Made by a program: the position numbers and the translations under genes. Shown one piece after another: positions 5,299 to 11,986 of a stretch of 23,363 bases of DNA (positions within the stretch are counted from its first letter, which is position 1; every line of letters begins with the position of its first letter). This DNA is from a virus, in IMG/VR virus record IMGVR_UViG_3300040801_000485, positions 1 to 23,363 of that record; one strand, given 5' to 3'. The notes beneath the pieces are model-generated. The model worked only from the letters and a program-made list of their open reading frames with translations, was not told the DNA's origin and searched no databases.

Positions 5299-7609
5299 CA
5301 CAGTAATTAAACCGCAACCAGGACCGCAGACTAGGTTCTTGACGTGCGGAGCTGATGTTATTTTCTACGGTGGATCTGCTGGCGGCGGTAAAACATACGC
5401 CTTACTTCTTGACCCTCTCTACCATATAAACAATCGCCGGTTCGGATCGGTAATATTCCGCAGGACTACAAAACAGATTACGTCTGAGGGTGGTCTGTGG
5501 GATACTGCTATGGAATTATATAATCCCATCGGTGGCAATCCGATACAGAACCCCCACTCCCATTTTAATTTTCCATCAGGTGCAAAGATCAGTTTCCATC
5601 ACATGGAGCACGAGAAAAACCGCTATGACTGGCAGGGGTCACAGATACCGCACATATGCTGTAAAGTTGATACAAATATTGTAATGGCTGATGGAAAACT
5701 AAAGCAAGCTGGAAAACTAGTTAAAGGTGATAAATTAAAAACATTAAACGGTGAGGGAACTGTTACCTTCATTGGGTCCCCACGCAAGGCTGAGTGTGTA
5801 TCTTGTATAGACGGTAAAGGTAATGAGCAGATACAAACAAAAGACCACAAGATACTTACTAGGAGTGGCTGGGTTTCTTACGACGATATTGTTTGTGAAC
5901 CTCACCAACACCACGATATGGAGCGACCCAGTCAACACCATTCCTCTTGCATATCCTCATTATTGTTCTATAAGAAACTCCTGTCTCTTCCACAGTATCT
6001 CTTACGCTCTTTTTATCGTTTTTTGCATATTTTAAGATTTTGGAAATTACAGCAGGATCATCAACCTTTGTCGGTAATTTCCTCTTATATGGGGCAACAA
6101 GGTCTGGGTATCTGTTTCGAATCGTCTGTGTGTGACACTTTAGCTCTCTTGCCGCGTGCTTTAGGCCGCCACTTGCGAGAGCTTCTGAAACCTTTTTTCT
6201 TGTTATCGGAAGGTTGTTCTTTTTTCTTTGTTCAGAGCGGTGCAGCCGCAAATGGTCTCCTCGTGTCATCACAACAAGATTATCCAAAGAATTATTCATC
6301 TTGTCTCCGTCCTTATGGTGAACCAACTGTTTACGATTCAAATAATAACCAAGGTCACGTTCTACAACTAAACGGTGTTGTAATACAAAACCGAATTGAT
6401 TCGCTCTCTTGTGAGACGGGCACAATTCATAAAGATATCCATTATGGATTGCAGTATGAGCACCCGTATAAACATGAAGCACAGATTGCGGAAGAAGGTG
6501 TTTGTTTTTCATCTGTTACAATGTCTCCTTGTGGAATACATGATGTTATTGATATTACAGTTTCACCTCAATGTCATTATATAACACAATCTGGAATAAT
6601 AAACAAGAACTGTTTCGACGAAATTACCCACTTCACATGGAAGCAATTTAACTATATGCTGTCCAGGCTACGTTCTGGTTCTGGAGTAAAGGGAACAGTC
6701 AAAGCAACGTGCAATCCTGATCCTGACCACTGGATACGCTCATGGATTGATTGGTGGATAGGGGAAGACGGACTTGCTATTCCTGAAAGAAGCGGAGTCA
6801 TCAGGTGGTTTATTGTCGAGGGTGATGAAATATTGTGGGGCGATACTGCAAAGGAATTGACAGAAAAGTATCCTCATGCAATTCCAAAGAGCTTTACTTT
6901 TATCCGTTCCAGTGTATTTGATAACAAGATCCTCCTTGAACAAGATCCAGGATATCTCGCAAATTTACATGCTTTGACAAGAGTTGAGAAAGCAAGGCTA
7001 CTTGAAGGAAATTGGAACATACGGGCTACGGCAGGAAGTTACTTCAAGCGAGGTGAATTTGAAATAGTTGATTCTGTCCCTGCTAATACTAATAGAGTAA
7101 GAGCATGGGATTTGGCAGCAACAAAAAGGAAAGAGACAGCCCAGGACAAGGAAAGAAAGTCAGATGATCCTGATTGGACTGCGGGATGCTTGATGAGCGA
7201 ACACAATGGGATTTACTATATTGAGGATATACAGAGATTCAGGGAAGAGGCTCCGAAGGTAGAAGGGATGATAAAGAATATAGCTTCTTCTGATCCCAGA
7301 TATACCAAAGTACGCCTGCCACAAGATCCAGGGCAAGCTGGAAAGGCACAAGCAAAGTCCTACATCCAGGCTCTTGCCGGTTATGATGTAGTCACCTATC
7401 CAGTAACGGGAGACAAAGAACATCGGGCAACACCTCTTGCGGCTCAAGTACAGGCAGGGAACGTCAAGTTAGTAAAAGGAAAGTGGAATGAAGCATTTCT
7501 AATTGAACTGGAAAACTTCCCGGACGGAATACACGATGACCAAGTAGATGCTGCAAGTGATGCCTTTGACGAGTTGACTAATAAAAAACGAATAGCAGGT
7601 ACTTGGTAA
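5273..7609 (+). CDS. terL: Terminase large subunit interrupted by an intein
   Basis: The precursor has 778 residues. Removing the intein (residues 129-446) leaves 460, a normal TerL length. Walker A is GGSAGGGKT at residues 33-41. The extein junction rebuilds IPHI-CFDEITHF, with the Walker B acidic pair at Asp449-Glu450. A coupling-motif-like KATCNPDP follows near 478-484. The C-terminal RNase H-like nuclease shows Asp612 (AWDLA), Asp685 (LPQDPG) and Asp755/756 (GIHDDQVDA). TerL hydrolyses ATP to pump DNA into the prohead and cuts the concatemer. Because the intein sits directly before Walker B, the ATPase should be inactive until splicing occurs. Frame overlap with terS suggests coupling. 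Confidence 0.95.
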   Translation: MTANVPPNSTVIKPQPGPQTRFLTCGADVIFYGGSAGGGKTYALLLDPLYHINNRRFGSVIFRRTTKQITSEGGLWDTAMELYNPIGGNPIQNPHSHFNFPSGAKISFHHMEHEKNRYDWQGSQIPHICCKVDTNIVMADGKLKQAGKLVKGDKLKTLNGEGTVTFIGSPRKAECVSCIDGKGNEQIQTKDHKILTRSGWVSYDDIVCEPHQHHDMERPSQHHSSCISSLLFYKKLLSLPQYLLRSFYRFLHILRFWKLQQDHQPLSVISSYMGQQGLGICFESSVCDTLALLPRALGRHLRELLKPFFLLSEGCSFFFVQSGAAANGLLVSSQQDYPKNYSSCLRPYGEPTVYDSNNNQGHVLQLNGVVIQNRIDSLSCETGTIHKDIHYGLQYEHPYKHEAQIAEEGVCFSSVTMSPCGIHDVIDITVSPQCHYITQSGIINKNCFDEITHFTWKQFNYMLSRLRSGSGVKGTVKATCNPDPDHWIRSWIDWWIGEDGLAIPERSGVIRWFIVEGDEILWGDTAKELTEKYPHAIPKSFTFIRSSVFDNKILLEQDPGYLANLHALTRVEKARLLEGNWNIRATAGSYFKRGEFEIVDSVPANTNRVRAWDLAATKRKETAQDKERKSDDPDWTAGCLMSEHNGIYYIEDIQRFREEAPKVEGMIKNIASSDPRYTKVRLPQDPGQAGKAQAKSYIQALAGYDVVTYPVTGDKEHRATPLAAQVQAGNVKLVKGKWNEAFLIELENFPDGIHDDQVDAASDAFDELTNKKRIAGTW
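5859..6512 (-). CDS. HNH homing endonuclease encoded antisense within the TerL intein
   Basis: The 217-residue product has an HNH_3-type core: LQHRLVVERDLG (residues 44-55), LVHHKDGDKMNN (63-74), LDNLVVMTRGDHLRLH (76-91). His65, His66, Asp68, Asn74, Asn78, His87 and His91 are in the expected places. Two HTH-like segments follow, near residues 106-137 (LKHAARELKCHTQTI) and 165-192 (TVEETGVSYRTIMRICKRNG), probably for target recognition; the tail is basic. Start ATG 6512 has AAGGAG 12 bases upstream on the minus strand (6525-6530). A homing enzyme cutting intein-less terL alleles is the natural role. It is the only minus-strand gene in the window and lies wholly inside the intein, opposite to its reading direction. 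Confidence 0.9.
   Translation of the reverse strand: MKNKHLLPQSVLHVYTGAHTAIHNGYLYELCPSHKRANQFGFVLQHRLVVERDLGYYLNRKQLVHHKDGDKMNNSLDNLVVMTRGDHLRLHRSEQRKKNNLPITRKKVSEALASGGLKHAARELKCHTQTIRNRYPDLVAPYKRKLPTKVDDPAVISKILKYAKNDKKSVRDTVEETGVSYRTIMRICKRNGVDWVAPYRGVGEVHKQYRRKKPSHS
6525..6530 (-). promoter_or_regulatory. Ribosome binding site of the antisense endonuclease gene
   Basis: On the minus strand AAGGAG lies 12 bases before ATG 6512. It is encoded within the codons for the C-terminal splicing segment of the intein. The spacer is slightly long but the match to the 16S tail is strong. Confidence 0.6.
6576..6581 (-). promoter_or_regulatory. Candidate -10 box for the antisense endonuclease gene
   Basis: The minus strand reads TGTTATATAATG here, containing a perfect TATAAT and also an overlapping extended -10 reading (TGT-TATATA). 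The nearest -35-like hexamer (TTGTTT, 19-base spacer) is poor. A transcript from here would have a leader of roughly 55-60 bases before ATG 6512. The DNA also encodes the block F residues H-Y-I-T, so the match could be coincidental. Confidence 0.35.
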
Positions 7610-7624
7610 TTAAAGAGGCAGCAA

Positions 7625-9082
7625 ATGAAACGTAAAGATGGAAATAGATCAAAAGTGCTGAATGAACAACTGGAATTGAACAGGTCAATTTTGAATAGGA
7701 TATTTGCCAATTCCAGCAGCGTTCTTGCTAGCAGAATGTCTTATGGTAATACTCAGACGTTTGACGGATTGCGGGATGTGTATACATCTCTTGGCTATCC
7801 AGCTGTTGATAAGATCAGTTATAATGATTTTTACGCCAAGTATAAACGGCAAGATGTTGCAGCTACTATAATTGACAAGCCAGTATTTGGAGCATGGAAG
7901 AGAACACCAATTATAAAGACGAAAGGAGAGGACATAGAAGATGATCCTTTTCGGACTGAGTGGGAATTACTTGCTGATAGGTTCAAGCTATTTAGTCTAT
8001 TCCAGCGGGTGGATAAGTTGGCTGGAATAGGGAGATATGCGATATTGTATATGGGGGTACAGGATGGAAGCAATAGACCTTTCGAGCCTTTGAATAATTC
8101 TGGAAAGCTTTTATACATCCAGCCATATAGTGAAGGAAACGCCCCGATAAAAACTGCTGTTTCTGATCCGATGCACGAACGCTTCAGTCTCCCGGACAAG
8201 TATAGTTTGAGAAGTGTACAAGTAGTAGCAGGGAATATTGATACAAAGGCGTACAACGAAATAGATGTTGATAGTTCCCGTATTATTCACATTGCTGACA
8301 ATCTTCTGGAAAATAATGTTTATGGAATGTCGAGGCTGGAGAAAGTATACAACCGCCTACTCAATCTTGAATTGATTGTCGGTGGTAGTGCCGAAATGTT
8401 CTGGCAAGGGGCTTTCCCTGGGCTGGCTTTCACAACAAGGGACGATTACAACCTGACTGAACAGACAAGTGCTGATTTAACAGAACAAATCAAGGCATAT
8501 GTCCACCAGTTGGAAAGATACATGAAACTTCAAGGAATCGACGTACAATCTTTGAGTAATACGATTGCTGATCCCGGAAGCCATGTGGATGTGCAATTGA
8601 CAATGCTGAGTATTGCAACTGGAATTCCTAAGCGAATATTTCAAGGATCAGAGCGCGGAGAGCTTGCGAGCAGTCAGGACACAAAAGCATGGAACGAGTT
8701 TTGTGACAACAGAAGAAGAAGTTTTTGTGAACCAAGCATTATAATTCCTGTTGTAGATAAGTTGATTGAGATCGGAGAACTTCCCGAGCCTGCTGGAGGA
8801 GAGTACGAAATTGAATGGCCTGACCTTGAAACAGCAAGCGATAAGGACAAAGCAGATATAGGGAAAGTAAGAAGTGAGGCAATTCGCGGATATGCTCAAA
8901 CACCAGATGCTCAATTGATTGTTCCTCCAAAGTCATTCTTGCAAGACATTATGGAACTTGAGCCGGACAAGGTAGAGCGGATCATGTCGGAAATGGAAGA
9001 TATGATGACAGATATGTTTCGGATGGAAGAGACTGGAGACATAGAAGCCCAGGAAGAAAGGGAAGAGGACACTGAAGAGTAA
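7625..9082 (+). CDS. Portal protein (DUF1073-like)
   Basis: The portal forms the dodecameric ring through which DNA enters the head. The 485-residue protein has the layout of DUF1073-type portals: an N-terminal arm with YNDFYAKYKRQDVAATIIDKPV near residues 65-86, a segment KLAGIGRYAILYMGVQDG near 131-148, HIADNLLENNVYGMSRLEKVYNRL in the central part, then IFQGSERGELASSQDTKAW and an acidic C-terminal tail rich in Glu, Asp and Met. Position directly after terL and before the Mu F-like gene agrees. A good Shine-Dalgarno (AGAGG, 6-base spacer) supports the start. The stop overlaps the next ATG by 1 base (TAATG). Confidence 0.85.
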   Translation: MKRKDGNRSKVLNEQLELNRSILNRIFANSSSVLASRMSYGNTQTFDGLRDVYTSLGYPAVDKISYNDFYAKYKRQDVAATIIDKPVFGAWKRTPIIKTKGEDIEDDPFRTEWELLADRFKLFSLFQRVDKLAGIGRYAILYMGVQDGSNRPFEPLNNSGKLLYIQPYSEGNAPIKTAVSDPMHERFSLPDKYSLRSVQVVAGNIDTKAYNEIDVDSSRIIHIADNLLENNVYGMSRLEKVYNRLLNLELIVGGSAEMFWQGAFPGLAFTTRDDYNLTEQTSADLTEQIKAYVHQLERYMKLQGIDVQSLSNTIADPGSHVDVQLTMLSIATGIPKRIFQGSERGELASSQDTKAWNEFCDNRRRSFCEPSIIIPVVDKLIEIGELPEPAGGEYEIEWPDLETASDKDKADIGKVRSEAIRGYAQTPDAQLIVPPKSFLQDIMELEPDKVERIMSEMEDMMTDMFRMEETGDIEAQEEREEDTEE

Positions 9083-10053
9083 TGTCAATTTACATCCCGC
9101 ATATAAATCAGGTAGATCCATCCAGGACAATGACTTTACGTAACAGATGGATTGTTGACTTCAGAAGACGTTTCCGTAAACTGATGTCTGATGTCAATCA
9201 AGCGATAGTGGATTTAGATGTATTGGGATTATCAGAATCAGAATCCTCATATATGGTATTGTCCAATGCTACAGGCCTTACCCGGAGGCAATATGATTTT
9301 CCTACAAGTGAGGAAAAGATAACCGCTTTCTCTGATTGGCTGAAAAAGCAAAATGAATTGTACTTCTTTACTGGTGGCAGGCAAGGAATACAGACATTTG
9401 GGGAATTGAATATTGGTGCTGATACTGCTAGAGATTCCTGGATAAATCTTTACATTGATAGCGCATATCAAAGAGGAATTAGAAGAGCAAGACAAGAGCT
9501 GAAAAAGGCAGGGGTGGAGATTAATGATGGAATGCAAGGGATATTAGATTCTGACCCAATCCAGGTTGCTTTCAATACCCCTCTCCACGCTGACAGAGTA
9601 GGAATGATATATACCAGGGCTTTTTCATCTTTGAAAGAAATCACAGCAAGTATGGAAAGTACGATAAGTGATGTATTAGCAATAGGGATTGCTGAAGGGC
9701 GTGGACCGAGGGAAATAGCTGGAGCGTTGAATAAAGCAATTACTGGGCAAGGTGACGATCTTGGAATACTTGACAGCCTTGGAAGAAAGATTCCAGCGAA
9801 GAGAAGGGCTGAAACAATTGCAAGAACAGAAGTAATAAGGTCTCATCATTCAGCCAACATTGGGGAATATAAAGCTGCAGGAATAGCGGGAGTTTCGGTA
9901 CAAGTTGAGTGGCTTGCTGCTGGAGATAGTAGAATGTGCCCTGAATGTGGTAGGCTCAATGGGAAGATTTTTTCCATAGATGAAATAGAACATATGATTC
10001 CGGTTCATCCAAATTGTAGATGTGTGGCAATTCCATATATTCCGGATAATTGA
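9082..10053 (+). CDS. Minor head protein (Mu F-like / SPP1 gp7-like head morphogenesis protein)
   Basis: The 323-residue protein ends with the diagnostic F-like domain: ETIARTEVIRSHHSANIGEYKAAG near residues 247-270, then a zinc-type cluster SRMCPECGRLNGKIF with HPNCRCVAIP closing the protein. Members of this family are present in few copies in the head and are thought to help portal and capsid assembly or DNA ejection. The helical N-terminal two thirds contain repeated Glu/Arg-rich segments typical of the family. It is joined to the portal by a 1-base overlap. Confidence 0.88.
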   Translation: MSIYIPHINQVDPSRTMTLRNRWIVDFRRRFRKLMSDVNQAIVDLDVLGLSESESSYMVLSNATGLTRRQYDFPTSEEKITAFSDWLKKQNELYFFTGGRQGIQTFGELNIGADTARDSWINLYIDSAYQRGIRRARQELKKAGVEINDGMQGILDSDPIQVAFNTPLHADRVGMIYTRAFSSLKEITASMESTISDVLAIGIAEGRGPREIAGALNKAITGQGDDLGILDSLGRKIPAKRRAETIARTEVIRSHHSANIGEYKAAGIAGVSVQVEWLAAGDSRMCPECGRLNGKIFSIDEIEHMIPVHPNCRCVAIPYIPDN

Positions 10054-10070
10054 TATAAAGGAGAAAACGA

Positions 10071-11468
10071 ATGTTATTCACAAACAAAGTCCAAATAACT
10101 TCTCTTGCTGCTAAATCAGTGGTTCTTGGGGAACAGGAATACAAGGTATACCCCTGCGTTCTGTTGGTAGAGGGGGTACACCATGGTATCGGAGCAGATC
10201 CTGTTTATTATCCTCCTCAAGTAATTCAGGAATCAGTGGCAAGATGGAACAATGTCCCTGTTACTATTGGCCATCCGGTAGTTAATGGAGAGCATGTAAT
10301 GTGCAATCATGATGGAACTATCAGGCAGAGATTCCAGGTTGGATATGTCAACAATGCCAGGTATGAAGCAGGTAAATTAAAAGCTGATTTATATCTCCAT
10401 ATCGGACAGGTCCAACAGAAGATTCCAGAATTATTTGGGTATCTGGAAGGGGGAGGAGAGCTAGAAGTCAGTACTGGTCTTCTTGCGGGGGAAGATGGTG
10501 TTGCTGGATCGTGGAATTCAGAAGAGTACGCTGCCTCCGTGCTCGAAATAATCCCCGACCATCTAGCTCTTCTCCCCGGTTCTGTTGGAGCGTGTAGTTG
10601 GGAAGACGGATGTGGAGTGAGGGTAAATTCAAAAGCTAAAATTCATTCTCCTTTCGTCAACGAATTATCTATCGATAGAAAGCTTTCAAAAATATACAAA
10701 TACCTGGATAGCTTAGATCAGTGGAATGAAAGCAAAGGAGAATATGACAAATTACATTACTCTGAAGCAATCTATGATAGTTATTTTATATATGAGGAAA
10801 AATCTCAGGATGGAACCACAGTCCTGTTAAAACAGAATTACAGTTTTAATGAAACTGATGAATTGATATTAGAAGGAGAAAAAGCAATAGTGATAAAAAA
10901 CATCACATATGAAGTCAAAATGAACAAGGAGGAAAGTAAAATGAAAGAGAGTAAAAACAATGAAGAAAAAAAGTGCTGCCCTGAAAAAGTGAAGGCGCTT
11001 ATCTCAAACGAGAACAACGCTTTTACCGAAACAGACAAAGAGTGGTTGGAAGGAATGACTGAGGATCAACTGGAAAAGCTGGTTGCCAATTATGAAGTTA
11101 TCGAGAACACAGAAGTTGATCAGCCTGTTGATCTTGCAGCTTTTCTAGAGACAGCACCGGCACCGATCAAAGCCATGTTGAATGAAGGACTGGCTGAACT
11201 CGATAGCAAAAGGAAAACTCTCATTGATAGCATCCTTGCTCATGAGGGAACAAAATTCACTGCTGATCAGTTGAAGCCGATGGAAACCGGGATGCTGGTC
11301 AACATTGCGGCAATGATCCCGAAGAAGCAGGAAGAATCATACCCGGCTGGAAATTACGGAATGACTTTCCCGGCCCATGCCCGGGTTAATGAAGGTGAAG
11401 AGGTTGAGCCTTATGTCCCTGTTACCCTTTCTGACCGACTTGGGAAAAAGGAAGAAAACAATAAATAA
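10071..11468 (+). CDS. DUF2213-type prohead protease with C-terminal scaffold-like domain
   Basis: The 465-residue protein has an N-terminal domain (about 1-190) with NVPVTIGHPVVNGEH, GGELEVSTGLL and LEIIPDHLALLPGSVGAC, the conserved segments of the DUF2213 family. Their His and Ser residues fit a serine-type prohead protease. A linker follows, and then from about residue 291 a Lys/Glu-rich helical domain with CCPEKVKALISNENNAFTE and LEKLVANYEV, resembling scaffold regions in homologues. The gene has AAGGAG with a 7-base spacer. Protease followed by capsid protein is the normal order. An internal in-frame start (10941) probably yields the scaffold alone. Confidence 0.82.
   Translation: MLFTNKVQITSLAAKSVVLGEQEYKVYPCVLLVEGVHHGIGADPVYYPPQVIQESVARWNNVPVTIGHPVVNGEHVMCNHDGTIRQRFQVGYVNNARYEAGKLKADLYLHIGQVQQKIPELFGYLEGGGELEVSTGLLAGEDGVAGSWNSEEYAASVLEIIPDHLALLPGSVGACSWEDGCGVRVNSKAKIHSPFVNELSIDRKLSKIYKYLDSLDQWNESKGEYDKLHYSEAIYDSYFIYEEKSQDGTTVLLKQNYSFNETDELILEGEKAIVIKNITYEVKMNKEESKMKESKNNEEKKCCPEKVKALISNENNAFTETDKEWLEGMTEDQLEKLVANYEVIENTEVDQPVDLAAFLETAPAPIKAMLNEGLAELDSKRKTLIDSILAHEGTKFTADQLKPMETGMLVNIAAMIPKKQEESYPAGNYGMTFPAHARVNEGEEVEPYVPVTLSDRLGKKEENNK
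10941..11468 (+). CDS. Internal in-frame scaffold protein start within the protease gene
   Basis: ATG 10941 is in frame with the protease (residue 291) and is preceded by AAGGAGG (10926-10932) with an 8-base spacer, as strong as any ribosome binding site in the window. Translation here would give a 175-residue acidic helical protein equal to the C-terminal domain. Lambda does the same with C and Nu3, where the scaffold is made from an internal start in the protease gene. The internal product is inferred from the RBS and the domain boundary. Confidence 0.65.
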   Translation: MKESKNNEEKKCCPEKVKALISNENNAFTETDKEWLEGMTEDQLEKLVANYEVIENTEVDQPVDLAAFLETAPAPIKAMLNEGLAELDSKRKTLIDSILAHEGTKFTADQLKPMETGMLVNIAAMIPKKQEESYPAGNYGMTFPAHARVNEGEEVEPYVPVTLSDRLGKKEENNK

Positions 11469-11494
11469 TATCCAATATCAACGGAGGAAAAAAG

Positions 11495-11938
11495 ATGAGT
11501 AGCGCAAAAACAGTAGTTCTCAAAGGAAGGGGATGCCGAAATGAGCGTATTGCTGATGGAGCAATCACTCCCGGGCATCTGGTAGAAATTCAGTCCACCG
11601 GAAAAATCAAGGTACATGATACTGCTGGTGGATTTTGTCAAAAAGCTTTCGCTGTAGAAGATGATCTTCAGGGGAATCCAATTTCAACAGCTTATACTTC
11701 TGGAGCAAGGGTACAGTACAACGTGATGCTCCCCGGTGATCAAGTTAACGCCCTTATCAAAGATGGGGAGAATATTGCAATTGGCGACAAGCTGGTATCT
11801 GCTGGTGATGGAACTCTGAAGGAAGCCACTAGTGAAACTGCGGATAGTACTATTGTTGCTATCGCTGTTGAAGCTTGTGATATGTCTGGCTCTTCTGGTG
11901 CTGATCCTAGCAATCGCTGTGCGGTAGAAATCGTCTAA
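11495..11938 (+). CDS. Capsid decoration (head-stabilising) protein
   Basis: The 147-residue protein is rich in Gly, Ala and beta strands, with AVEDDLQGNPISTAYTSGARVQYNVMLPGDQVNALIKDGENIAIGDKLVSAGDGTLKEA described in homologues as the capsid-cement region (residues about 53-110; the run here is broken by VMLPGDQV). Its place between protease/scaffold and major capsid genes is typical. Such proteins bind the outer capsid surface at symmetry axes after expansion and stabilise the head. Strong Shine-Dalgarno (GGAGG, 7-base spacer). The family assignment rests on recognised pattern and position, not on a catalytic motif. Confidence 0.75.
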   Translation: MSSAKTVVLKGRGCRNERIADGAITPGHLVEIQSTGKIKVHDTAGGFCQKAFAVEDDLQGNPISTAYTSGARVQYNVMLPGDQVNALIKDGENIAIGDKLVSAGDGTLKEATSETADSTIVAIAVEACDMSGSSGADPSNRCAVEIV

Positions 11939-11986
11939 GGCATTGGAAAAGACTTTCAAACAATTACAAATATAGGAGAAACAAAA

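Larger units (their letters stand above)
5657..6610 (+). mobile_element. Intein in TerL (Hint domain split around an antisense endonuclease gene)
   Basis: The intein is 318 residues, Cys129 to Asn446 of the precursor, with Cys447 as the +1 residue (class 1). Block A begins CCKVDTNIVMADG; choosing the first Cys gives the usual C-x3-D-T spacing and restores the natural Walker B region. Block B has TKDH (Thr189, His192). Block F/G reads DVIDITVSPQCHYITQSG, then IINKN before Cys447. The penultimate residue is Lys445 instead of the usual His. The splicing segments are about residues 129-205 and 409-446. The 200 residues between show no endonuclease motif in this frame and are Leu-, Phe- and Ser-rich, because that DNA encodes an HNH protein on the other strand. 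Confidence 0.93.

Noticed and set aside
5657-6610. Group I intron instead of intein
   Set aside because: The frame is open through the whole insert and both edges encode Hint splicing blocks with the correct Cys, Thr-x-x-His, His and Asn-Cys residues; no intron would need that.
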